Shown piece after piece: positions 51,121 through 59,551 of a stretch of 64,000 nt of DNA. The stretch lies in the NCBI RefSeq assembly GCF_910592395.1, contig NC_088322.1, positions 124,001 through 188,000 of the forward strand, written 5' to 3'. The position numbers and the translations under genes were made by a program. The stretch comes from Lineus longissimus (Eukaryota; Nemertea; Pilidiophora; Heteronemertea; Lineidae). How positions within the stretch are numbered: the stretch's first letter is position 1; each line of letters opens with the position of its first letter. The notes beneath the pieces are model-generated. The model made no database searches, was not told the origin of the DNA, and worked only from the letters and a program-made list of their open reading frames with translations.

Positions 51121-53410
51121 ACCGAATTGAGAACGGAATTTTTGCACACGATCCGATAGATTGTTTCATGCCGTTTTCAATGTTATTGCAACTTTTTTCA
51201 CACTCTTCGACAAATTTTTGGAAACTTTCTAATGCCGCTTCTACTCTCGAACGTTCCATTACACTCTCGCTCCCGCTCACGCCTCGACTTTCCATTGCCG
51301 CTATTTTCTCGCACAATTCCGATTTCAACAACCTCTTTAAACCCGCAACCATTTGTTCGTTGTATTCAGTGATGTATCTCACGCCGATCTGGTGTACCTC
51401 GTACATTGTTTTGTACGCAAACTCCAACGCTTCGTGCAAATGTTGATCTGTTCTATTTTTCAGCGTCTCAATCAAGTGGGACAGTTCTTTAATTCTTTTA
51501 TCCACAGCTCCGATCGTAGTGGAGTACTCTTGTAGCTTGTGTGCCTTGATGTCGACAATCATAGCATCTATGCAACGAGTAATTTCTTCTTCGTGATTTC
51601 TGGTGTGGCGTCGGATATCTTGGGCGACATCTGTCGCCAAGTTTGAGTTTACAAATTGGATCAGACCTAGAACGAGTTTATCGTAATCTTCTTGAATATC
51701 GAGACCCAATACTCTTGCCTGTTTGGGTGTTATAACACCTCTGTCCGCCAGTAGATAGTTGTCTTTGGTATCAATCGGTAGCAACATACACGCCACAATA
51801 TCGTCCACGTCGTCAATGCTTGCCGGCATCGATGGATCTACCCTGCCGCTCACGCTGCTGCTTTTACCACCGCGACTAGTAGATTTGCTGCTTTTGCTCT
51901 TACCGCTGCTGCTGCTGCTGCTGCTGCGATGATCATCGTACTTAACAGTAGATGGTTTAGATATTCTGTTTATGTGTGTCCCGTCCGCATCAATCATGCC
52001 ATCCAATTTGGTTTCTTCGGATAGATAGGGGACGAAAGTCATCGGTTTACTAGAAGTCGTCACAAGTGGTTTTACTTTTCTTGTCGTCGGGAATGCAATA
52101 GAATAACTCGGTCGAGACATCTTACTACCGCTGCCGCTGACACTGCCGCGACTTTCAAACAGACTAGCCACTTTACGTTTCGTGCCTCCACCGACTCCAC
52201 CGAGTCCACCAACATCAACAACACCAATACTCGGCGGCGCTCCTAGTCTGTAAGCTCCGGGCCCACGGGTTTTTTCCGTGGGATAGGAAAAATATTTCAG
52301 AGCCCATTCACTCGGAATGTCCAAGTAGTAATTGGGCAGTTGCACCATTCGCGAGGCATTACAGTTGAAAATGCGAAGCGATTCTGTCACTTGAGGCACG
52401 GTGGCGATTTTAATGGTGGCAATTTTCTGATACTGAATTGTATCCATGTGTCTCGGGCCGTGCTCTATACATCGACGGATCACCTGATCCTCCACTGCGT
52501 GAATAGTGTTGCCGATCGGCTCTAGCCAATAGGTGAGAATGTAGGAACTTTCGTACACCACCTCCATAGTCTCGTGGATAACTCTCGATTTCCAACCGAC
52601 GTCATCGCGGCCACCGAAGCTGAACTTGTCGGTTGGTTTCTTGCCCGCTAGACGATTGATAATGTTGCCCACGTTCAATTTGTCGACCAAAACGTCCGGT
52701 GATGGGGCGATGCATACGAACAGATTGCACTCGCTTGTCAAAAGTTTTTCTCTGCCAAATAAACGTTCCGTGTGTATTCTGATGGGTACGTTCCTCGTCA
52801 CGTCTACTGGCCCGTAGGTATAGGCGTTAGTGTCTATCGTGTTATTTCCAGGCACGATGTTCATGTCTTTTCTATCGAATGCTGCCACACCGTATGGTAG
52901 CAGACACTTGGTCAACTTTTTCACCGGACACTCCATGGGCACCAAAGCTCCTTTGGGTGTAGTGAAAAATGCATTCTTGTCTTTAGTCAGCGCGGTGAAC
53001 AGGAAATCACAGAATGGGTTCGTGGTTTTAAAATTGTCTACGTCGTTCAGCGTGGCCAAAGTGTCGTTCACTACCACCTCTGGAACAATAGTCATGTTGC
53101 TGTACACGGCACTGATGTTGGCGTGATGGCACATGTAGTCGCAGAATTTCGTGTTTTCAACGTCGATATCGTATGGTCCGAGTGCTTTTAACGCGAAAAG
53201 CAGGTTCCCAGTCTCCAACATATCGATCATGTTGTTGGGAAACGGTTTCTTTGCACTTTCTTTGTTCACGAAACATTTGTCGCCGAGTGTAATTATCTTG
53301 CCCGTAGCTCGCTGTTGACCGTGTACATGTGGATAGCTGGCTATCGAGCCACCCGCTAGCGAGTAGTCGGTGGGCGGCACGATTTGTTCCAAAACACTGG
53401 ATAGCGCCAT
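51107..53410 (-). CDS. Unknown protein with C-terminal coiled coil, 767 residues
   Basis: ATG at 53410; a TTG 30 bases upstream is less likely. The N-terminal 400 residues are compact, with regularly placed Cys and aromatic residues. The middle has a Gly/Ser-rich linker with Ser and Lys runs (SSSSSSSGKSKSSKSTS). The last 200 residues are strongly helical and charged, consistent with a coiled coil. There is no signal peptide and no membrane segment. A structural capsid or tegument-like protein would fit this build, but that is a guess from composition. The 3' end overlaps the start of the next gene. Confidence 0.75.
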   Translation of the reverse strand: MALSSVLEQIVPPTDYSLAGGSIASYPHVHGQQRATGKIITLGDKCFVNKESAKKPFPNNMIDMLETGNLLFALKALGPYDIDVENTKFCDYMCHHANISAVYSNMTIVPEVVVNDTLATLNDVDNFKTTNPFCDFLFTALTKDKNAFFTTPKGALVPMECPVKKLTKCLLPYGVAAFDRKDMNIVPGNNTIDTNAYTYGPVDVTRNVPIRIHTERLFGREKLLTSECNLFVCIAPSPDVLVDKLNVGNIINRLAGKKPTDKFSFGGRDDVGWKSRVIHETMEVVYESSYILTYWLEPIGNTIHAVEDQVIRRCIEHGPRHMDTIQYQKIATIKIATVPQVTESLRIFNCNASRMVQLPNYYLDIPSEWALKYFSYPTEKTRGPGAYRLGAPPSIGVVDVGGLGGVGGGTKRKVASLFESRGSVSGSGSKMSRPSYSIAFPTTRKVKPLVTTSSKPMTFVPYLSEETKLDGMIDADGTHINRISKPSTVKYDDHRSSSSSSSGKSKSSKSTSRGGKSSSVSGRVDPSMPASIDDVDDIVACMLLPIDTKDNYLLADRGVITPKQARVLGLDIQEDYDKLVLGLIQFVNSNLATDVAQDIRRHTRNHEEEITRCIDAMIVDIKAHKLQEYSTTIGAVDKRIKELSHLIETLKNRTDQHLHEALEFAYKTMYEVHQIGVRYITEYNEQMVAGLKRLLKSELCEKIAAMESRGVSGSESVMERSRVEAALESFQKFVEECEKSCNNIENGMKQSIGSCAKIPFSIRYVYR

Positions 53411-53769
53411 CGCGATAACGATACACTGTATTGGCGACAACAGCCAATTGTTGTATTCTCAGTTCATACCCTATCATCATTCGACCAAATAGTAAAAAAT
53501 GTGTGCATAGAAACCTAGACAATTTTCATTTGAGGGGGGATAATTCTTCTCAAATTGTGCATTGTAGTGTGGTTGTGGCCAAACTGACTTATGGGGAACC
53601 AGTCATTTTTTCAGCTTTATCATTCTTTTGAGTAACACCACTGGCTCAGTACCACATGGACATAGGTATTTGGCCATGATGTTCGTATTTAGGCAGTGGT
53701 GCTGAGCCAAATTGCTTCTGAAAAGATAACACATAATGAGGACAAAATGAAAATAAACAAGTGCAATTT
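53411..53769. other. Non-coding gap with an inverted repeat
   Basis: 359 bases between the starts and ends of two minus-strand genes. It holds an imperfect inverted repeat: TGGCTCAGTACCAC at 53642-53655 and its complement at 53696-53709, 13 of 14 bases matching, with a 40-base loop. The plus-strand TTTTTATTT at 53766-53774 provides a poly(A) signal for the minus-strand gene at 53770. I see no gene and no clear TATA box for the gene at 53410. Confidence 0.6.
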
Positions 53770-55908
53770 TTATTTCATGCCGAGGTACATTATATCAAAC
53801 ATAATATCTGCTTCGTTATATTCAATGCCATCGCTAGATGGTTTCTCGGTTAATTCCTCATCACCATTGTCGTCGTCGTCGTGGTCTTCGTCAGAGAAAG
53901 AATCCTTAGATTCAAACTCTGGAGATTCAAAGTTCAATCGACACGAATCACCACTATATTGACTATATTTCTGAGGTGTCTTTTTCGGTTCCTCATCGGC
54001 TGCAGTGTCATCATCTATATAATCTAGCAGTTCAACACCATCTTCTACATATTTGATATCGTCATAATGCACAACATTACGCACATGTTTAACACCACCA
54101 ACACTCGCATTACTGGAGTCTAGAGTCTGCTTAGTGAGATCACCCTCTTCCCGTCTCGGAGACGATCCCAAATGAGACATCACATTACTGCGTTTTGGCA
54201 ATATTGCTACCCGTTGCTCTATGCCACAATGACTCGATGGTGTAGACATCTGACGCCTTGGTGATCTAATATGTTCGTTGTTGTTGTTGTTGTTGTTGTT
54301 TTTGTTGTTGTTGTTATTTTTGGTCGTGGTCGTGGTCGTGGTCTTGGTGGTGGTGGCAGTTGAGGTGATTGTGGTGACAACAGACTTTATATGTGGTTTC
54401 ACTGAGGTCGAACGTCGCCTCCGATGTGATGAATCATTTTGGTCCTCTCGCCATCGCTCTGTACCATGAAGACAGACTCGTTTGGTAGCAGAGGAGGATC
54501 GGTGGCTTCTTCGTTTTCTGCGACTGTCACATCGCTGTTCGCGTTCTTTGTTGTATTCGTGCCGATGTTTAAATTGCCCTTTCAACTCGGCGATACTTTG
54601 ATATTCGTTCAACGGTACTTCCACGTTGTAACCTTTGGGTCGAAAAGGCAGTGCGAACGTTTTGCCGATTTGCATCGGATAGCCATTTGAGAGCAACAAG
54701 TCATAGTTGTAGATCTGTCCTTTTTCACTTTGGTAGCCACCGACACACATTGGGATAACGTCCAATGTTTGTAGAGATAACATTACATCGTGTTCGGGTG
54801 AGATTGATCTTTGTCTACACAATTCCAAACTGGCTCGTTGGTACTGTTTCATCGCCAAATCTACGTACGGTCGACTATAGAAACGTCTGTCAGTGAATGC
54901 CCTGTCGTATAGCACGTTTTTTTCACCGCCACCACTCCACGCCACTGTTGAACGCCCAGTGTCAACAAAATGTGACACTGCGCTAGGCGATAGATCATAA
55001 GTCGTATCCTCGGCGTCCATGTTCACACGCATTGCAAAAACCGTCGATCCCTCTTGCTCGTAGTCGATTTTGTTGGTACGATGATCCGGTTCAGTTGTGA
55101 AGTACACCTTTGTCATGTCCTCACCAACTTTCAGTTGATTGAACTCGAAATTTTTCGGTTTCTGATACTTTATATCATAGCCTCCGGACAAATCACACGT
55201 CAACGACAGCGACATAAACAGCCTTTTCGACAATTTCCCGTACATGTAACATTTCCTTGCACCGTTCGCATCCGTGAACTTAATGTATGCATGCCAATAC
55301 TTGGCACTCTTTTCGTTGGTCTTGAGTCGTGCAGACGACGACGACAACGATGGTTTGTAAAGTTCGTTCAGGGTTGCAATAGAGTCTTTGGAGAATGACG
55401 GTACTGCCTTGAAATGCTCACAGTCTCTGCCGAATGTTCGCATCGGATGCTGTGGTCCACACAAGAATACCGAATCCACTTCGCCAAAGTACGATCCGAA
55501 ATAACGTGCATCCTTGACCGTAGAGAACGGTGACAGTCCATCCACTCTCACCACGACTTCCTCGCGACACTCTGCAGGCATGTACCAACAATTGTTGTTT
55601 TTCGCGAACGCAGATGTAGTCGGTTGTTTAGAAGTCGCCGCTGTTGCCGCTGATTTCGATGATGTTGGGTCACTGGTGCTTTTTCTGGTGGTCGGGTTGG
55701 ACTCTATCGAAGATCTGTAGTCATTATCTTCTCTCCTGCTGCTGCTGATGCTGCTGCTGCTGCAATGTTGGTGGTACAAAGATGATGTATAAGTCTCTTG
55801 GTAGTGACTGTTATAGCATCTGCTGCTGCCGCTGCTGCTGTGATCTCCTTTCTCGCTGCTACTGTGGTGGGGTGGATATTCTCGGTGATTGTTTCTGCTC
55901 ATATCCAT
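53770..55908 (-). CDS. Putative RNA-binding protein: RRM-like domain and Ser/Arg-rich regions, 712 residues
   Basis: ATG at 55908. The first 110 residues are Ser/His/Arg-rich and low in complexity. Near residue 118 stands VVVRVDGLSPF, which fits RNP2 of an RNA recognition motif, followed by a helix with DARYFGSYFGEVDSVFL, and near residue 205 by KYWHAYIKFTD, which fits RNP1, then a helix (NGARKCYM). The order and spacing match the RRM fold except for an insert of about 50 residues. The C-terminal 250 residues hold Arg/Ser and Lys/Arg clusters (SRRKRRSHRSSS), Thr and Asn runs and acidic stretches, as in splicing factors. A role in viral RNA handling in the nucleus is inferred. Two GATAC/GACAC elements lie upstream at 55979-56033. 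Confidence 0.7.
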   Translation of the reverse strand: MDMSRNNHREYPPHHSSSEKGDHSSSGSSRCYNSHYQETYTSSLYHQHCSSSSISSSRREDNDYRSSIESNPTTRKSTSDPTSSKSAATAATSKQPTTSAFAKNNNCWYMPAECREEVVVRVDGLSPFSTVKDARYFGSYFGEVDSVFLCGPQHPMRTFGRDCEHFKAVPSFSKDSIATLNELYKPSLSSSSARLKTNEKSAKYWHAYIKFTDANGARKCYMYGKLSKRLFMSLSLTCDLSGGYDIKYQKPKNFEFNQLKVGEDMTKVYFTTEPDHRTNKIDYEQEGSTVFAMRVNMDAEDTTYDLSPSAVSHFVDTGRSTVAWSGGGEKNVLYDRAFTDRRFYSRPYVDLAMKQYQRASLELCRQRSISPEHDVMLSLQTLDVIPMCVGGYQSEKGQIYNYDLLLSNGYPMQIGKTFALPFRPKGYNVEVPLNEYQSIAELKGQFKHRHEYNKEREQRCDSRRKRRSHRSSSATKRVCLHGTERWREDQNDSSHRRRRSTSVKPHIKSVVTTITSTATTTKTTTTTTTKNNNNNKNNNNNNNNEHIRSPRRQMSTPSSHCGIEQRVAILPKRSNVMSHLGSSPRREEGDLTKQTLDSSNASVGGVKHVRNVVHYDDIKYVEDGVELLDYIDDDTAADEEPKKTPQKYSQYSGDSCRLNFESPEFESKDSFSDEDHDDDDNGDEELTEKPSSDGIEYNEADIMFDIMYLGMK

Positions 55909-56252
55909 TGTTGATATGTCAAATGATTGTGAGACACTGATTTACAAAAACTACCTAACAGGCATTTTATATTGTTGTTGGACACTTTTTGAGTATCCAT
56001 CTGATTTGCCACAATATCAAAGTGTTCAGTATCCAACTGTCCTGCTAGCTGAACACACCAAGACACAAACACAAGTATACATATTTTATCGCGCATATAT
56101 TACACACAACGTACATACATCAATTTACAATAACACAGTGGGGACTGAATTTCGCCAAGCGTTGCACGGTGGTCTTGTTCAGGGCGCGTCACTCTAATGT
56201 CTCCCAAAACGCCAGCGAATAGTTCTTCACCAGAAACGAGCTCTCCATCACG
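55909..56252. other. Intergenic stretch with repeated elements
   Basis: 344 bases between the gene at 55908 and the small ORF at 56253. It holds ttggacac...gtatcc (55978-55998) and GTGTTCAGTATCC (56022-56034), both variants of the repeated GATACC/GACAC element in the orientation of the gene at 55908, and a TA-rich block near 56092-56100. A chance plus-strand frame at 55889-56197 has no support. Confidence 0.55.
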
Positions 56253-56375
56253 TTAACGCGGTATGAGAAGAATTATGACAACTAAAAAAACGACTACACA
56301 TACAAACAGAAATACAATTTTCCCAATTTCTATACGTCTTTCACCACGATCGCACATTACTACAGCTGCTCGCAT
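56253..56375 (-). CDS. Small single-pass membrane protein, 40 residues (possible gene)
   Basis: ATG at 56375 lies 11 bases after the stop of the preceding gene at 56386; stop TAA at 56253-56255. The product has a charged start (CDRGERRIEIG), then a 20-residue hydrophobic stretch (FLFVCVVVFLVVIILLI) and ends in Pro-Arg, the pattern of a tail-anchored micro-protein. The tight spacing suggests it is expressed from the same transcript as the tail-anchored protein upstream. Short length keeps confidence moderate. Confidence 0.4.
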   Translation of the reverse strand: MRAAVVMCDRGERRIEIGKIVFLFVCVVVFLVVIILLIPR

Positions 56376-56385
56376 TTGTGTACTC

Positions 56386-57426
56386 CTACAACAGCTGCTC
56401 CGCAAATATGACAATTACACAATACAAGACCATCGGCACAAATAGTAATGCAAAAGTCCACATGATTTTGTTGGTGATTGATCCATGTCCATGAACGAGC
56501 GAATCACCATCACCATCATCATCATCATCATCGTCATCATCATTATTACCACCATCGTTATTTCCCTCTTCATCCGAATATTGACTATTAAAAGTCACTT
56601 TTTTATTGTTGCCATAACGGCAGCTGGCACCACCCTTATCGCGTCGCCTCCGCTGCCTTACCGAGGGTTGACAGCACCCATTCTCATCTGCTGATCCAAC
56701 GTTATTCTTCTCGTCGCCCGCCTTCACTTTTGCATCACCATCGTTTTCAGAAACTTCCGACATCACCACACGTACTAATTCGGGTTTTACTGGCACGGAG
56801 ACAGATGTCCCGAAATTTATAAACGACCTTCTCTTCTTGGCTGGATGTATGATCAGACTGTATATGTATCGAGTACCGTTACCAGGCAATTTGCTTGTGT
56901 TCAACAGATATCTTCCCGACAATTTTACGCAGTCGTTTACACCCTCGCTGTCTGGGGAGGAAAATAACGATTCCAGTGGCACCAGGTCTTGTTCCTTCAC
57001 GCTGAAGGAATCGGACAGTATACGTGTCTGTGTGAATATGTTTCTCTTATAATTACTAGCGTCTATGATGAATGTTTCTTCACAATCCGACGTCAGCCAC
57101 AATTCGATAATGCGTTCGGGATTTTCTATCGCAACGCTCGAGTGGCACAAGTTGTAAATTTGAAGTAGTCGTTCCGTAGTCGTGACATTGTTGGCGGGTG
57201 CAAGTACTATATCGGCTGCCCTCCCAGTGTATTGTGTACGATACGCTCCTCCGCCCTTAGTGCACGCTTTGTTATCATTCGAAACTCTGCTCAGTTTGTA
57301 CTGATGAAATTCCGAAATGGTCATCATCGAAGACGAATCGCTGGTAGTCATGGTCGTCGTCAAGCAGTCTATTAGAATGGGTGTACAGTGAGCCCAAACG
57401 TGAATCGTATACTTTCTTGTGTGCAT
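56386..57426 (-). CDS. Tail-anchored membrane protein, 346 residues
   Basis: ATG at 57426, with further in-frame ATGs at 57351 and 57327. All of these lie inside the 3' end of the gene at 57275, so the two overlap by 50 to 152 bases in different frames. The body is soluble with scattered Cys; a Lys/Arg/Gly-rich segment (RQRRRRDKGG) lies near 255-265, followed by an Asp run (about 288-300), and a single hydrophobic segment (WTFALLFVPMVLYCVIVIF) lies at the very C-terminus near 322-342. A C-terminal anchor without a signal peptide means most of the protein faces the cytoplasm or the inside of the virion. No family recognised. Confidence 0.75.
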   Translation of the reverse strand: MHTRKYTIHVWAHCTPILIDCLTTTMTTSDSSSMMTISEFHQYKLSRVSNDNKACTKGGGAYRTQYTGRAADIVLAPANNVTTTERLLQIYNLCHSSVAIENPERIIELWLTSDCEETFIIDASNYKRNIFTQTRILSDSFSVKEQDLVPLESLFSSPDSEGVNDCVKLSGRYLLNTSKLPGNGTRYIYSLIIHPAKKRRSFINFGTSVSVPVKPELVRVVMSEVSENDGDAKVKAGDEKNNVGSADENGCCQPSVRQRRRRDKGGASCRYGNNKKVTFNSQYSDEEGNNDGGNNDDDDDDDDDGDGDSLVHGHGSITNKIMWTFALLFVPMVLYCVIVIFAEQLL

Positions 57427-59425
57427 AACACAGTTTTGCCAACGGATCAGCTAATAGGAATTCTAGAATCATAACGTTGAACCGATTGCTTTCGATCTCT
57501 CTACTTTCTATCTCTACCAGACTGTTGTTATCATCGACTCTACCAATGCAACCATCATCACCATATATATGAACATCCACAGCAGTTATTGTCTCTCGAG
57601 GACGTGATAAAGCATGTAGAACGTTGGCCGCCGTTTCAGACGCTTCCATCAGTTCGTGATCTTTCAATAGAACATTGGGAATATTCGAAGCAACCTGTTT
57701 CACTTCAAACACTCCACCCATCCTTGGATTATTTCTACCGTTGCGTGCTGATCTGGTCAATACACCGTAATTTAGTCTGGACGAGTCTACATACAATGGT
57801 AGTGGTCGCAGCTTTCCATGCTCATGTGAGTGTTGCTGCTGCTGCTGCTGCTGCATTTCACTCATCCAGGCCATACAAGTGTCTAAATCTTTCAGGAAAC
57901 CATCGTCCATGTTTGACGAAGGTTTGAAAAACGACGGTCCACCGTCCGCATACGACAAGCACATGTCTTCGATCGGTGTGACAAATGTCGACGCACTTTC
58001 TTGGCCGATTGCGTGTTTTTTTGCCACTAACGCTAACACCAGTTGTTTGTCGTCTATGTTCTTTCTCGCCTGCTTTCCGCACTTGACTCGATATGTGGTG
58101 AACACGCGACCATGTAGAATGTTCTTAATCTCCCCGCTATACTCTCTATACAATATCGCCGGTGGACAATGATATTTTCTATCCGTCCCGTACATTCTAG
58201 TGTCTCCGATGAAATAGTGCCAGACACCGTCCGGATTGGCTATATCACTATCGAAGGAATGCTTCAGTACGGACAAGTGTTTGAATGTTCTGTAGAGAAA
58301 CAACGCCGTCTCTTTGTCTGGTATTCCCTTATCGCCGTTGCCCAGGTCGACCCAATGCCATCGTTGCTGTTGCTCGTCTCTATCAAAGTTAGACACCTCT
58401 CCCCTGTACCACAATAACCTTTTACATTGATATATTTTAGTACCCTGCATTGCGTGTGCTGTGCAAGTTTGAATAAGATCTGCATCTGAACGCAACCAAC
58501 CATCGAACGGACTGAGATGTTTTATTATCGAAAGACCCACAAGTCCCACATCCTCACAACCATCGTTCAAAGCTGACGTGGTTTCACCAAAAATATTGCT
58601 GATCAGTCCGCACGTTTCGTATTCAATTAGGCATATACGCAAGACTTGATACGCAGTCTTGATATACTCGTAGATCTTTACGTCATCACAACCGTCTAAA
58701 AATTGTTGTCGATAGCGTATAATTGCTTCGGTTGCATTACAGCTCAGTGTATATTCATAGTCTTCAGGTCGACGAGGACGCGCTTCACCGCCACCAACAC
58801 CATTTCTTGCATACATCGTGCTTCTCTCTTTCTCTTCCCATAACCTATCCTGACCGATCAACCACGGCACGAATAGCGTGTATTGATTTGAGCCCAAACT
58901 CACGTTTGTAATTTCGGCCGCATATTCCAACATACATTGTATGTTTCGGACGTTTGTCCACGATGATGTATATTCTGTCACACCAGACCGTAGCGCTATG
59001 GATATTTCTCGAGCGAACGTCGGCGTTAGACAATGATCGATGATACGTTTACACGACAGACCTTCTTCGCTGACACCAAGCCATTTTAGGCCAGAGGTTG
59101 TTTGTTCACAATACGATGGGTCATCTTCGTCACCACCACCACCACCACCACCACCACCACGAACAAACGACACGAGGTAGCCAACATTTTCTAACCAGTT
59201 CACAAATTTACCAGGCAGTGCATAGTATAGATCATATAATCCCGTTGTTTCTATTACTTTTGCCATATTTGCAATCGGGTCATTATTGCGATGATGTATT
59301 CTTCGACTCAGATGATCGTACAAGTATTCTTGCAACTCGTTGTTGAATCTCAGTACGCACTCTAGGTTATTTGAATACAGCAACGTCATGATGATGATGA
59401 TGATGATGTGTGTACGTACAATCAT
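57275..59425 (-). CDS. Unknown protein, up to 716 residues
   Basis: ATG at 59425 sits only about three bases from a TATTTAT box (59428-59436 region), so the next ATG, 59389 (704 residues), may be the true start. From 59425 the N-terminus has a short Ile-rich hydrophobic stretch (HIIIIIIMTLLY) that could act as a weak signal. Further on are a Gly run (59139-59160), many paired Cys and Trp residues and a Gln run (57838-57855). No clear membrane anchor. Two identical 17-base copies of the repeated promoter element lie just upstream (59455-59471 and 59519-59535). The 3' end overlaps the next gene. Function unknown. Confidence 0.75.
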   Translation of the reverse strand: MIVRTHIIIIIIMTLLYSNNLECVLRFNNELQEYLYDHLSRRIHHRNNDPIANMAKVIETTGLYDLYYALPGKFVNWLENVGYLVSFVRGGGGGGGGGDEDDPSYCEQTTSGLKWLGVSEEGLSCKRIIDHCLTPTFAREISIALRSGVTEYTSSWTNVRNIQCMLEYAAEITNVSLGSNQYTLFVPWLIGQDRLWEEKERSTMYARNGVGGGEARPRRPEDYEYTLSCNATEAIIRYRQQFLDGCDDVKIYEYIKTAYQVLRICLIEYETCGLISNIFGETTSALNDGCEDVGLVGLSIIKHLSPFDGWLRSDADLIQTCTAHAMQGTKIYQCKRLLWYRGEVSNFDRDEQQQRWHWVDLGNGDKGIPDKETALFLYRTFKHLSVLKHSFDSDIANPDGVWHYFIGDTRMYGTDRKYHCPPAILYREYSGEIKNILHGRVFTTYRVKCGKQARKNIDDKQLVLALVAKKHAIGQESASTFVTPIEDMCLSYADGGPSFFKPSSNMDDGFLKDLDTCMAWMSEMQQQQQQQHSHEHGKLRPLPLYVDSSRLNYGVLTRSARNGRNNPRMGGVFEVKQVASNIPNVLLKDHELMEASETAANVLHALSRPRETITAVDVHIYGDDGCIGRVDDNNSLVEIESREIESNRFNVMILEFLLADPLAKLCYAHKKVYDSRLGSLYTHSNRLLDDDHDYQRFVFDDDHFGISSVQTEQSFE

Positions 59426-59454
59426 GTCCCATAAATAGTGAGTGAGTTGTGACT

Positions 59455-59471
59455 GTGTCTAGGTATCCAGC
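59455..59471 (-). promoter_or_regulatory. 17-base promoter repeat, copy 1
   Basis: GCTGGATACCTAGACAC on the minus strand, 30 bases upstream of the ATG at 59425. Exact match to 59519-59535, 64 bases away. Confidence 0.6.
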
Positions 59472-59518
59472 GTGATTAGTAGCCGGTGAGCGATCAGGAA
59501 GGTACACTGTATTTCAAA

Positions 59519-59535
59519 GTGTCTAGGTATCCAGC
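59519..59535 (-). promoter_or_regulatory. 17-base promoter repeat, copy 2
   Basis: GCTGGATACCTAGACAC on the minus strand, an exact direct repeat of 59455-59471, between the stop of the gene at 59552 and the start of the gene at 59425. Confidence 0.6.
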
Positions 59536-59551
59536 ATTATTTGATTAGTGA

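Noticed and set aside
55889-56197. 102-codon plus-strand frame in the intergenic stretch
   Set aside because: It starts inside the antisense of another gene, has no recognisable features and overlaps the promoter-like elements.
59139-59160. Array of short repeats as a possible CRISPR or origin
   Set aside because: It is a GGT/CCA triplet run that encodes Gly in frame; no spacers or palindromic repeats.
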